Notes under the pieces: generated by a model
Seen by the model: the letters and a program-made list of their open reading frames with translations, nothing else
Database searches by the model: none
Told to the model about the DNA's origin: nothing
Made by a program: the position numbers and the translations under genes
NCBI GenBank assembly: GCA_964522165.1
Contig: CAZFVV010000006.1
Location: forward strand, 14,827-78,826
Direction of reading: 5' to 3'
Source: JABWBP01 sp964522165
GTDB lineage: Bacteria; Calditrichota; Calditrichia; RBG-13-44-9; J075
DNA: 64,000 nucleotides
Shown here: positions 8,143 through 16,677 of the stretch, one piece after another
Numbering within the stretch: position 1 is the first letter of the stretch
How the letters are laid out: every line of letters begins with the position of its first letter

Positions 8143-9717
8143 ATGCCCAACTCACTGCAATACATCCTCCCGGATTCTTTCGACGAGGCGGGTTTTATAG
8201 AGAAATTAGCGGAATCTTACCCCCTGCAGCGGGAGCGGATCGCCCGCGAGCAGGCGGTTTTTTACGATACCTTCGACTGGCGGCTGTACGAAAAAGGGCT
8301 GTTGTTGCTCCAACAGGATGAAACCTTGGCGCTGGCGCCTCTAACGGATGAGCACTCACCGCTATGTGTTTGCACGGTTGCAAAGACCCCGCTGTTTGCC
8401 GGGGATTTCCCGGAAGGAGAGCTAAAAGACCGGCTGGCCCCGATTATCGAAATGCGCGCGCTGCTGAAGCTGTTCGAAAAACGCTCCCGCCTGCTCACCC
8501 TGCGCGTTTTGGATGAAGCGCAGAAAACCGTGGCTTACCTGATCCTGGAAACCGCCCTCCTCTCCGGCGCGGCCCAAAAGCGGCATTCCCGTACCGTTCT
8601 GTGGCTGAAACCGTTGCGCGGGTACGAAGCCCACGCCGAAAGCTTGCATAATTTCCTGACCGAGAGCGGCTGCCAGCCCGCCCGGGAAAGCTGGCCGGAG
8701 ATTGCCGCCCCGGCCATGGGGCGCGCCCCGGGCGACTATTCCAGCAAACTGCGCGTTCCCCTGGAGGCGCAGCAGCCCTCCGGCGAGGCGGCGAAGACCA
8801 TTCTGCGCTTCCTGCTGAGCGCCATGCGGGCCAACGAAGAGGGCATCCGCAAAGACATCGACACGGAGTTTTTGCACGATTTCCGGGTGGCCATCCGCCG
8901 CACCCGCTCCGCCCTGGGGCAGTTGAAGGGAGTGTTCCCGGAAGCGGAGACGCAGCGTTTCCGAAAGGATTTTTCCTACCTGGGAAAGCTCAGCAACCGG
9001 CTGCGCGACCTGGACGTGTACCTGCTGCACGAAAAGGATTATCAAAACCTGCTGCCGGAAGCGCTGCGCGGGGGCATCGGCCCCTTGTTCGACTACCTGC
9101 GGGTGGAACGGCGGAAAGAGCAGCGAAAAATGGCGCGGGCGCTGCGCTCCTCGCGCTACTTGCAAATTTTGCAGGATTGGGAAGCGTTTTTGAACGCCCC
9201 GGCGGAGAATTCACCTTCTGCCCCCAACGCCGGTGTTCCCACCGGCGAACTGGCCGGGGCGCGCATCTACAAACGCTTCCGGGCAGTGCTCAAAGCCGGG
9301 CGGGGCATTAGCGACGCTTCTCTCGACAGCGAATTGCACGCCCTGCGCCTGGAGTGCAAAAAGTTGCGTTACCTGTTAGAATTTTTCTCTTCCCTCTATC
9401 CGGAAAAGGAAATCCAGCGCCTGGTGAAGCAGCTAAAAAGTTTGCAGGACAACTTAGGGCGTTTCCAGGACCTCTTCGTGCAGCAGGGAACTTTGCTGAG
9501 TTGGGTGGGGCGCTTCTCCGCCACTGGAGAAGAAAAAAAGGCCGTCATTGCCATCGGGAGCTTAGTGGGGTCGTTAGAAGCGGAAAAACGGCAGGTGCGC
9601 AGCGCTTTTGCCGGAATTTTTGCAAAATTTGCTTCCGGGGGGAACAAAAAGTTATTCAAGAAGCTTTTTGCGCAGCCTGAACCGCCCGATGCCGCGCCAG
9701 ACCTCAAAGGTTTTTGA
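8143..9717 (+). CDS. CHAD domain protein with CYTH-like N-terminus
   Basis: 524 residues from ATG 8143. The upstream in-frame stretch from 8074 is a low-complexity repeat ('aaaacccaaaat...') and is not credible coding sequence. The N-terminal part (about 1-210) resembles a degenerate CYTH/triphosphate-tunnel region. The C-terminal part (about 225-500) is the helical CHAD domain with its signature 'FLHDFRVAIRRTRSAL' (His245 and clustered Arg) and 'SNRLRDLDVYLL'. CHAD domains bind polyphosphate and decorate polyphosphate granules (family knowledge). It lies between the PPK2 gene and a ParA-like gene. The stop codon is inside a palindrome (9699-9731). Confidence 0.85.
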   Translation: MPNSLQYILPDSFDEAGFIEKLAESYPLQRERIAREQAVFYDTFDWRLYEKGLLLLQQDETLALAPLTDEHSPLCVCTVAKTPLFAGDFPEGELKDRLAPIIEMRALLKLFEKRSRLLTLRVLDEAQKTVAYLILETALLSGAAQKRHSRTVLWLKPLRGYEAHAESLHNFLTESGCQPARESWPEIAAPAMGRAPGDYSSKLRVPLEAQQPSGEAAKTILRFLLSAMRANEEGIRKDIDTEFLHDFRVAIRRTRSALGQLKGVFPEAETQRFRKDFSYLGKLSNRLRDLDVYLLHEKDYQNLLPEALRGGIGPLFDYLRVERRKEQRKMARALRSSRYLQILQDWEAFLNAPAENSPSAPNAGVPTGELAGARIYKRFRAVLKAGRGISDASLDSELHALRLECKKLRYLLEFFSSLYPEKEIQRLVKQLKSLQDNLGRFQDLFVQQGTLLSWVGRFSATGEEKKAVIAIGSLVGSLEAEKRQVRSAFAGIFAKFASGGNKKLFKKLFAQPEPPDAAPDLKGF

Positions 9718-9731
9718 AACCTTTGAGGTCT
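9699..9731. repeat. Palindrome over the CHAD stop codon, then 12-bp direct repeats
   Basis: AGACCTCAAAGGTTT / AAACCTTTGAGGTCT, 15-bp perfect arms with a 3-base loop; the CHAD gene stops within the right half. Immediately after, 'tatgaaggggtc' is repeated. A near copy is at 58545-58577, so this is a dispersed element. It could form a transcript-end hairpin, but there is no clear T-run. Confidence 0.6.
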
Positions 9732-9882
9732 ATGAAGGGGTCTATGAAGGGGTCTATGGCGATGGCAGCCTTCATTTTACGGCATGTTCATCAAACAGAA
9801 ATGTTTTTGTAACACAACGCTAATAATTTTAGCATCGTTTGCCCGGGTGGGGCCGGGCGACCGCGGGGAGAAGGAATAAGCG

Positions 9883-10629
9883 GTGAAGATCATTGCAGTC
9901 TATCATTTCAAGGGCGGGGTAGGCAAGACCGCCACAGCGGTTAATCTTGCCTACTTAGCGGCGCAAACCGGCGCCCGCACCCTGGTCTGCGATCTCGATC
10001 CCCAGGGGTCGGCCAGCTTCTATTTCCGGGTAAAAGCGGAGTTCGATGCCGGCGCCAAAGGGCTGATCAAAGGCGGGGGGAACCTGGAAAAGAGCCTCAA
10101 AAGTACGGATTACGAGCGCCTGGACCTGCTCCCCGCGGATTTCTCTTTCCGCAACCTGGATCGCAAGCTGGATGCCCTGGACTCTCCCAAAACCCGGCTG
10201 GGGAAGGTGCTCGGCTCGCTGCGGGACGAGTATGAGTACGCTTTCCTGGACTGCCCGCCCAATATCACCATCGTGGCGGAGAATATTTTCCACGCCGCGG
10301 ATCACCTGCTGGTGCCCATCATTCCCACCACCCTGGCGGTGCGTAGTTTTGCCCAACTGCTCTTGTTTTTCAAAAAGAAGAATTATAACCGAAAGAAAAT
10401 TTTTGCCTTTTTTTCCATGGTCGAGAGCCGCAAATTACTTCACCGGGAGTCCATGGCGTTCGTCGATTCCCGGTTCAAGCGGGTGCTGCAAACCCGGATT
10501 CCCTATAGCGCGGAAATCGAGCGCATGGGAATACACCGGGAGCCGGTTCCGGCGTTTTCACCGCACTCTCCCGCGGCCGCGGCTTACCGGAGCCTGTGGG
10601 AAGAGTTGGAAAAAATCATCAACGTTTAA
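9883..10629 (+). CDS. ParA/Soj-family ATPase
   Basis: 248 residues; deviant Walker A KGGVGKT at 10-16 including signature Lys10, Walker A' 'VCDLDPQGSAS' (about 35-45), and Walker B 'YAFLDCPPNITIV'. ParA ATPases dimerise on ATP, bind nucleoid DNA non-specifically and position plasmids, chromosomes or large protein and granule cargoes. Start is GTG 9883 with AAGGA 8 nt upstream. There is no parB, parS or chromosome-partition gene nearby: it sits between CHAD and SixA/PPK1 genes, so I infer its cargo is polyphosphate-related. Family certain, role speculative. Confidence 0.9.
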   Translation: MKIIAVYHFKGGVGKTATAVNLAYLAAQTGARTLVCDLDPQGSASFYFRVKAEFDAGAKGLIKGGGNLEKSLKSTDYERLDLLPADFSFRNLDRKLDALDSPKTRLGKVLGSLRDEYEYAFLDCPPNITIVAENIFHAADHLLVPIIPTTLAVRSFAQLLLFFKKKNYNRKKIFAFFSMVESRKLLHRESMAFVDSRFKRVLQTRIPYSAEIERMGIHREPVPAFSPHSPAAAAYRSLWEELEKIINV

Positions 10630-10830
10630 GAGCGTGTTTGAAAATTCAGTTCAGTACCCCAAAATCGTTCCAATGGCACACGGATAACACGGATGACGCG
10701 GATTTACACAGATTTTTTTAGCAATATTCTTTGATTTATCTGCGAATATCCGTGTCATCCGCGTCATCCGCGTCATCCGTGTTCTATCTTTTGGCAGTAA
10801 ACGGCTGCAAGAGATTTTTCAAACACGCTC
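10630..10830. repeat. Nested inverted-repeat (MITE-like) intergenic element
   Basis: Outer 15-bp perfect inverted repeat (GAGCGTGTTTGAAAA 10630-10644; TTTTCAAACACGCTC 10816-10830) around an inner inverted repeat of 'acacggatgacgcgg' / 'ccgcgtcatccgtgt' units (about 10677-10785), the right side having tandem 'catccgcgt' copies. It fills the gap between the ParA and SixA genes. Same architecture as 28-189 and 15240-15390, with different sequence. Confidence 0.65.
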
Positions 10831-10869
10831 TAATCTGAAAATCGACACTCAAAACCCGAGGTAAACCCA

Positions 10870-12030
10870 ATGAAAACTCTATTCCTGGTTAGACACGCCA
10901 AAGCTGAAGCATCCCGGGAGCCGGAATTACCGGATTCCGAGCGTTCCCTGGTCAAAAAGGGCAAACAAGCGGCCCAGAAGATGGCCAGGAACCTGCGGAA
11001 AAATTCCCCGGCACCGCAGTTGATCATAGCCAGCCCGGCAAAGCGGGCCCTCAAGACCGCGCAGATTTTAGCCGCGGAATTCGATTACCCGGCAGAAGCG
11101 ATCATCCTGAACGAAACCCTCTACCGGCAGCCGGAAGAGGGCGGGGAAGCGGCGCTGTTAGCGATTATCCGCGCCATCGACAATCAATATAAATCCGTGA
11201 TGGTCGTGGGCCACGATCCCTTGATGTCGAAATTCGCCCAGTCTCTGCAGGACAATTTTACCGAAAAATTATCCGCCGGCGCGATTGTGGAGTTTGAATT
11301 TTCTGCCAGAACCTGGAAAGGGGTGAAGGCCGGGGCGGGGGAGTTGAAATGGTTTGATTTCCCGGGACGTAAAAAGCAGTTTCGCAAAGACCGGCGGAGC
11401 GACCTGCAAGCGAAGATCGAATCCGCCATCCGGCGGGCCGCGGGGAAAGTGCAACCGGAAAGTGCGGAAGCGGCCGCCGATAGCATCCGGAAAGTCAGCC
11501 GCAAGCTGGCCCGGGATCTGGTGAAAGACCTGGAGACATCGAAGAAAGCGCCTCAAGCCGGCGAAGAAAGCCTGCCGGAAAAGGCCGCCGCGCCGGAAGT
11601 TCCGGTGGAAAAGAAGACCGTGCGCCGGCGCGGAAGAAAAGCTGCGCCTGCCCCGGCGACCCCCCAAAAGGTCGCAAAGCCGCGAAAGGTTGCGACCCGG
11701 AAGCGGGCAGCCGCGCCCCAGAAAACCGCCAGGCCGAAACGTGCAGTCGCGCCTAAAAAGGCGAGCACAGCGAAAAAGACAGCCGCGCCTCAGAAAGCTG
11801 CCAGACCGAAACGTGCAGCCGCGCCTCAAAAGGCAGCTTCATCAAAAAAGGCAACCGCCTCGAAACGGCCAGCCGCGCCCAAAAAGGCCGCCGCGCCGAA
11901 ACGAGCAGCCGCCTCGAAGCGGGCTGCATCGCCGAAAAAAACTGTAACACCGAAAACCGCCGCAAAGCCGAAAAAGGCGGCGCCGTCGAAAGGAATCCGG
12001 AGGAAGCGTGAAAGTAAAGATGCGCAGTAA
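10870..12030 (+). CDS. SixA-like phosphohistidine phosphatase with histone-H1-like tail
   Basis: 386 residues. Residues 1-160 are a small histidine phosphatase of the SixA type: 'LVRHAKAE' with nucleophile His9, and 'VVGHDPLMS' with His115. A linker (160-247) leads to a 139-residue tail (248-386) made almost only of Lys, Ala, Pro, Arg and Ser in repeats such as 'APKRAAAPQKAA', like histone H1 or the C-terminus of PhaM. Typical SixA is about 150-160 residues, so the tail more than doubles it. The tail should bind nucleic acid or polyphosphate, or be a polyphosphorylation target (inference). The 3' end overlaps ppk1 by 23 bases, so they are co-expressed. Confidence 0.85.
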   Translation: MKTLFLVRHAKAEASREPELPDSERSLVKKGKQAAQKMARNLRKNSPAPQLIIASPAKRALKTAQILAAEFDYPAEAIILNETLYRQPEEGGEAALLAIIRAIDNQYKSVMVVGHDPLMSKFAQSLQDNFTEKLSAGAIVEFEFSARTWKGVKAGAGELKWFDFPGRKKQFRKDRRSDLQAKIESAIRRAAGKVQPESAEAAADSIRKVSRKLARDLVKDLETSKKAPQAGEESLPEKAAAPEVPVEKKTVRRRGRKAAPAPATPQKVAKPRKVATRKRAAAPQKTARPKRAVAPKKASTAKKTAAPQKAARPKRAAAPQKAASSKKATASKRPAAPKKAAAPKRAAASKRAASPKKTVTPKTAAKPKKAAPSKGIRRKRESKDAQ

Positions 12031-14086
12031 AGAACTGAGCTGGCTCTCCTTCAATGCCCGGCTGTTGCAGGAAGCCCGCGATCCCCTGGTGCCGCAGTTG
12101 GAGCGCATCAAATTCCTGGGGATTTTTTCCTCCAACTTAGATGAATTCTTCCGGGTGCGGGTGGCCACCCTCAAACGCCTGGAAAGATTAGGTAAAAAAG
12201 CGGTCAAGCTGATCGGCGACAGCCCGGAAAAGGTTCTCAAGAAGATTCACGAAATCGTACTGGCGCAGCGGGGGGAATTCGAGCAAATCTACCAGGAAAT
12301 CCTGAAAGAGCTGGCGCAGGAGAACATTTTTATCATCAATGAACGGGAGCTCGGCGAGGAGCAGGCCAGGTTTGTGCGGCAGTATTTCCGGGAGCAGGTG
12401 CGCCCGGCAATCATCCCGATCATGATCGACCGGCTGGAAAAATTTCCCGATCTGAAGGATCACGCCATCTACCTGGCCATCCGCATGTGGAGCAGCCAGA
12501 ACCCCGCCAAAGTTCGTTACGCACTCATCGAAGTGCCCACGGATGCGCTCCCGCGCTTCATCCTTCTGCCGGAAGACAACGGAAATCAGTATATCTTGTT
12601 GTTGGATGACCTGATCCGTTTTTCCTTAGGGGAAATCTTCGCCATGTTCCGCTTCGACTGCCTGGAAGCCTACACCATCAAACTGACCCGCGACGCGGAA
12701 CTGGATATCAGCGACGATTTTTCCGACAGCCTGGTGCGCAAAATTTCCAAGAGCCTCACCCAGCGGAAGCGCGGCAAGCCGGTACGCTTCATCTATGACA
12801 AGCAAATCCCGGAGGACCTGCTCACGTTCCTCATCAAGCGTTTGAAGTTGATGAAAGACGAGAGTAATTTCATCCCCGGGGGGCGTTACCACAATTTCAA
12901 GGACTTCATCAATTTCCCCGCAGTGGGGCCGGAAACCCTGCGCTATCGCTTTCCCAAACCGCTTCCGAACCGCCACATCCAGCCCGGCCGGAGCCTGATG
13001 GAAACCATCCGCGAACGGGATATCCTGCTCCATTACCCCTACCAGACCTTCGATCACCTGATCGATTTCCTGCGCGAAGCGGCCATCGATCCCACGGTCA
13101 GCTCCATCAAAATGACCCTCTACCGGGTGGCGAAGAATTCCAAAGTGATCAACGCCCTGATCAGCGCCGCCCGGAACGGCAAGTCGGTGACGGTTTCCAT
13201 CGAATTGCAGGCGCGTTTCGATGAGGAGGCCAATATCTACTGGTCGAACCGCCTCCAGGAAGAGGGCGTGCGGGTGATCCACAGCGCCCCGAACATCAAA
13301 ATTCACGCCAAATTGCTGTTGGTGACTCAAAAGATCAAGCGCAAAACCATTCGCTACGCCAGCATCGGCACCGGCAATTTTCACGAGGCCACCGCCCGGC
13401 TTTACACCGACCATAGCCTCTTCACCGCCGATCCGGGCATCACCGAGGAAGTCAAACTGGTTTTCGACGTGCTGGAAAATAATTACCAGCGCAGTAACTT
13501 CCGGCATTTGCTGGTTTCCCCCTTCAATATGCGGAAAACCTGGCTGCGCTTGATTCAGAACGAGATCAAGCAGGCGCGCAGTGGGAAGGATGCTTATATT
13601 ATCGTGAAATTGAACAACCTCACCGACCCGGAAATCATCAAAAAGCTCTACCAGGCCAGCCAGGCCGGGGTAACCGTTCAATTAATGGTGCGGGGAATGT
13701 TTTCCATGGTTCCGGGGGTGGAGGGAATGAGCGAGAACATCCGCGCCGCGGGCATCATCGACAAATATTTAGAGCATTCCCGCCTGTTCGTATTCTGCCA
13801 CGGCGGAGATGCCAAATATTTCCTCTCCTCCGCAGATTGGATGCCCCGCAACCTCGACCGCCGGGTAGAGGTTGCCTGCCCGATTTATGATGAAGAAATT
13901 CAGCAGGAGATCCGCCACTATTTAGACATCCAGTGGCGGGATAACGTGAAAGCGCGGGCGCTGAATAAGGATCTGGATAACCAGTACCGGGTCACTTCCG
14001 GGGACGAGCGGGTGCGCTGCCAGGAAATGCTTTACGAGTATCTGCAACAGGCGCACAAGGCGGGGGTAGAAGCGGAAAAGATATAA
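12008..14086 (+). CDS. ppk1: Polyphosphate kinase PPK1
   Basis: Polymerises ATP gamma-phosphate into polyphosphate, reversibly, at the inner membrane or granule. 692 residues, normal length. N-domain 'ELSWLSFNARLLQEA' and 'NLDEFFRVRVATLKRL'; catalytic C1/C2 domains with 'IKIHAKLLLV' (His433, the autophosphorylated residue by alignment to E. coli His435) and 'LEHSRLFVF' (His590, matching His592). Start GTG 12008 has GGAGG at 11999-12003; an ATG at 12020 is the alternative. The start lies inside the end of the SixA-like gene, implying translational coupling. Confidence 0.97.
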   Translation: MKVKMRSKELSWLSFNARLLQEARDPLVPQLERIKFLGIFSSNLDEFFRVRVATLKRLERLGKKAVKLIGDSPEKVLKKIHEIVLAQRGEFEQIYQEILKELAQENIFIINERELGEEQARFVRQYFREQVRPAIIPIMIDRLEKFPDLKDHAIYLAIRMWSSQNPAKVRYALIEVPTDALPRFILLPEDNGNQYILLLDDLIRFSLGEIFAMFRFDCLEAYTIKLTRDAELDISDDFSDSLVRKISKSLTQRKRGKPVRFIYDKQIPEDLLTFLIKRLKLMKDESNFIPGGRYHNFKDFINFPAVGPETLRYRFPKPLPNRHIQPGRSLMETIRERDILLHYPYQTFDHLIDFLREAAIDPTVSSIKMTLYRVAKNSKVINALISAARNGKSVTVSIELQARFDEEANIYWSNRLQEEGVRVIHSAPNIKIHAKLLLVTQKIKRKTIRYASIGTGNFHEATARLYTDHSLFTADPGITEEVKLVFDVLENNYQRSNFRHLLVSPFNMRKTWLRLIQNEIKQARSGKDAYIIVKLNNLTDPEIIKKLYQASQAGVTVQLMVRGMFSMVPGVEGMSENIRAAGIIDKYLEHSRLFVFCHGGDAKYFLSSADWMPRNLDRRVEVACPIYDEEIQQEIRHYLDIQWRDNVKARALNKDLDNQYRVTSGDERVRCQEMLYEYLQQAHKAGVEAEKI

Positions 14087-14125
14087 TTGGTAATTGCCAA
14101 TTGGCAATTGGTAATTGGCAATTAG
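14085..14125. repeat. Dispersed 'ttggcaattg' palindromic repeat
   Basis: Alternating units of AATTGGTAATT, AATTGCCAATT and AATTGGCAATT immediately after the ppk1 stop. Related copies lie at 16523-16562 and 52704-52722. Each unit is self-complementary, so long hairpins can form between ppk1 and ppx. Confidence 0.6.
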
Positions 14126-14141
14126 ATTCAGGAGAAGAAGG

Positions 14142-15029
14142 TTGAAATTTGCCGCGATAGACATCGGTTCCAACGCCGTGCGCTTATTGCTGAGCCGGGT
14201 GTACGAGAACGGAAACCGCCCTTTTTTTAAGAAAGAGGCCTTGATCCGCATGCCCCTGCGGCTGGGCGATGACGCCTTCGTTCGCCGGCGCATCTCCGAA
14301 GCGAAGGGGGAGATGCTGGTCAGCACCCTGCTCGGTTTCAAGCATTTGATCGACGCCTACCAGCCGCTCGCTTACCTGGCCTGCGCCACCTCGGCGATGC
14401 GGGAGGTGGAGAACGGGGCGGAAATCGTGCAGAAAATTTATGCTCGCAGCGGCATCCGGCTGCAAATCATCGACGGGGCCAAGGAAGCGGAGATGATTTA
14501 CGCCAACCATTTCGAGGAGCGGCTGGATAAGGATAAGTCTTATTTGTACGTGGACGTGGGCGGGGGGAGCACGGAATTGACCTTCTTTTCCGGGGGGCGC
14601 AACACCGCTTCGGCATCGTTCGACATCGGTACGGTGCGTATTTTGGAGAACCTGGTCCCGGAAGAGCGCTGGCGGGAGATGAAGAAGTGGATCAAGAAGA
14701 GCGTGCTGAACAAGCAGAAGGTTTACGGGATCGGCAGCGGGGGGAATATCAACAAGATTTTCGAGATGGCGCGCCAGAAAGAGGGCAAACCGCTTTCCTA
14801 CAAAAAGCTGCGGGAAATCTTCCAACTCGTGACATCTTACGGTTATGAAGAGCGCATCAAAATCTTAGACCTCAAGCCCGACCGGGCGGAAGTGATCGTG
14901 CCGGCCTTGCGCATCTACCTTTCGGTGATGAAGTGGGGGAGCATCGGCAAGATTTACGTTCCCCAAATCGGTCTGGCAGATGGGATCATTCACGTGCTGT
15001 ATGAGCGGTATAAGCGGGGGGAGGGGTAA
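14142..15029 (+). CDS. ppx: Ppx/GppA-family exopolyphosphatase
   Basis: 295 residues, the short single-catalytic-unit form. ASKHA ATPase-like motifs are visible: phosphate-1 'AAIDIGSNAVRLLLSRV' at the N-terminus and phosphate-2 'YVDVGGGSTELTFF' near residue 140. Degrades polyphosphate from the end or hydrolyses pppGpp; the neighbourhood favours the polyphosphate role. I choose TTG 14142 because AGGAGAAGAAGG stands just before it and the family starts directly with the DIGSN strand; a further upstream TTG (14115) would read through the repeat. It lacks the C-terminal HD domain of long Ppx. Confidence 0.88.
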   Translation: MKFAAIDIGSNAVRLLLSRVYENGNRPFFKKEALIRMPLRLGDDAFVRRRISEAKGEMLVSTLLGFKHLIDAYQPLAYLACATSAMREVENGAEIVQKIYARSGIRLQIIDGAKEAEMIYANHFEERLDKDKSYLYVDVGGGSTELTFFSGGRNTASASFDIGTVRILENLVPEERWREMKKWIKKSVLNKQKVYGIGSGGNINKIFEMARQKEGKPLSYKKLREIFQLVTSYGYEERIKILDLKPDRAEVIVPALRIYLSVMKWGSIGKIYVPQIGLADGIIHVLYERYKRGEG

Positions 15030-15601
15030 CGAGATGCTCACGGTTGAAGCCTTCCTGATTCCAACAACCTATTGGCCATCACCCCCACCTATTTTACCTT
15101 TTAAGGTTACTATTCAGCCACAAGAGGCAACCGAGGAAGAATTTAGAGCATTTAAAAGGGATGATCGAGAATAGCCCGGAAATTTATGATACTGCTGGCG
15201 GATTCGATTTTTTTAGAATTCCCCTCCTTGGGAGTGATAAAAAAATAACTTGTTAAATTTAGCCAAACCTGTCATTCCGGCTGTAGCGAAGCGGAATGCC
15301 GGAATCTCCGCAGAAGATTCCGGTATTTTCCCCAAAAACGGGAAAAACCGGAATGACATCCGACAATACGATTTTAACAAATTATTTTTTGACCGATCCT
15401 TCGTGAAACTTCGGCGCCTTCATGGCTTTGTGGCGGGAATCTCAGAATATTTGGAAATCAGCGGGCAAACGGTTATCTTGCCTGCGAGAATTAACGGCTG
15501 CAAAGGAAATTCAAATGCGGGAAGCATGATGAGCAACGGACAACAGGAAACAGACCGGGCGTATTTCGTATCCAATCCGCCAGGAAGCCAGGGTTTTACC
15601 A
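15030..15601. other. Intergenic region, possible 46-codon ORF
   Basis: No firm gene. An ATG at 15034 preceded by GGGGAGGGG opens 46 codons to 15174 ('MLTVEAFLIPTTYW...', acidic end 'EEEFRAFKRDD'); I recognise no family and give it low odds. The repeat element at 15240-15390 follows, then about 210 bases without recognised content up to the YihY start. Confidence 0.4.
15240..15390. repeat. Nested inverted-repeat (MITE-like) intergenic element
   Basis: Outer imperfect inverted repeat ('aaaaataacttgttaaat' near 15241-15258 against 'ttttaacaaattattttt' near 15373-15390) around an inner pair GTCATTCCGG (15271-15280) / CCGGAATGAC (15348-15357) and further 'ccggaat' units. The inner motif is a widespread bacterial intergenic repeat (general knowledge). 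Third element here with an outer-plus-inner design. Confidence 0.55.
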
Positions 15602-16504
15602 ATGAATCAGCAAAAAAAGTTTGTGGTGTTTATTGTTCGCCAACCTTTCAAGTTCTTAAAACGGGTGTTCACCGGTTTCCGAAAAAACCAGGGGGTGCTG
15701 CTTTCCGGGGCGGTGGCCTATTATACCCTGCTCTCCCTCATTCCGTTGTTCACGCTGGTGCTCATCGGTCTTTCACACCTGGTGGATGAGCGCCAGTTAT
15801 TGGAAATGGTGGCGCAAAATCTGGAGTTGGTGGTTCCGGGATTTGCCCAGACGATCATCGAAGAGATCAAAAAATTCCTGGAACACCGCCGCTTTATTGG
15901 CGGGATCGGCATTGTGTTCCTGGTATTCTTCAGCTCCATGGCCTTTACGGTTTTGGAAAACGCAATGTCGGTCATTTTCTTTCACCGGGTGCAGATCAAC
16001 CGCCGCCATTTCTTAGTATCCGCCGTCCTTCCTTATATCTACATTCTCCTTGTGGGAGGAGGTTTTTTGATGATCACCATCATTAGTGGAGCGTTGCAGG
16101 CGGCAAGCGGGCGGCGGGTCACCCTGCTGGCCTGGAGTTTAGGGGTCGATGAATTTTCCAGCGCGTTTTTGCACATTCTGGGCATCATCGGGCTGATTTT
16201 GCTGCTTACCTCGTTTTATATGGTAATGCCGGTGGGAAAAATTCGCCTGAAACACGCCCTGGTGGGCGGGATCACTGCCGGGGTGCTCTGGGAAATCATG
16301 CGCCGGTTCCTGATTTGGTATTTCTCCACGATCTCGATGGTAAACGTGATTTACGGCTCCCTGGCCACCGGGGCGGTGGCGCTGCTATCGTTAGAAGCCG
16401 CGGCGATGATTTTGCTGTTAGGCGCCCAGGTAATCGCCGAGTATGAGCGGTTAGACCAGGAAAAAGAGGAGACCGTCGAAGAAACCGAAGGGATGCATAC
16501 CTGA
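15602..16504 (+). CDS. YihY/BrkB-family inner-membrane protein
   Basis: 300 residues, about six transmembrane segments, beginning after a basic N-terminus with 'GVLLSGAVAYYTLLSLIPLFTL', the family hallmark, and including 'GGFLMITIISGALQAA' and 'LLLLTSFYMVMPVGKIRLKHAL'. Ends in an acidic cytoplasmic tail ('EKEEETVEET'-like). Historically mis-called RNase BN; the function of the family is not settled. Weak ribosome binding site. It follows the polyphosphate genes on the same strand but is separated by 570 bases, so it is probably a separate unit. Confidence 0.88.
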   Translation: MNQQKKFVVFIVRQPFKFLKRVFTGFRKNQGVLLSGAVAYYTLLSLIPLFTLVLIGLSHLVDERQLLEMVAQNLELVVPGFAQTIIEEIKKFLEHRRFIGGIGIVFLVFFSSMAFTVLENAMSVIFFHRVQINRRHFLVSAVLPYIYILLVGGGFLMITIISGALQAASGRRVTLLAWSLGVDEFSSAFLHILGIIGLILLLTSFYMVMPVGKIRLKHALVGGITAGVLWEIMRRFLIWYFSTISMVNVIYGSLATGAVALLSLEAAAMILLLGAQVIAEYERLDQEKEETVEETEGMHT

Positions 16505-16522
16505 GGAGCAGGGGCAGGATAA

Positions 16523-16562
16523 AATTGCCAATTAGCAATTGTCAATTGGCAATTGCCAATTA
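16523..16562. repeat. Dispersed 'ttggcaattg' palindromic repeat, second copy
   Basis: AATTGCCAATTAGCAATTGTCAATT... directly downstream of the YihY gene, related to 14085-14125. It lies between convergent genes (YihY + strand, Sir2 - strand) and could serve as a bidirectional hairpin. Confidence 0.55.
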
Positions 16563-16677
16563 TAGGAGTAGGAGGTAATTATAAGATTGCCTATTTGCCT
16601 ATGGCGAAGCCCTGGAGGGATAAACCATTTTCCTTTGGAGCGCTCCTGCGCCCTGTTACTGCCAACGGGCATTCCCC

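Noticed and set aside
15250..15789. 179-codon open frame before and into the YihY gene
   Set aside because: Runs through the repeat element and the YihY gene in another frame; no protein-like features.
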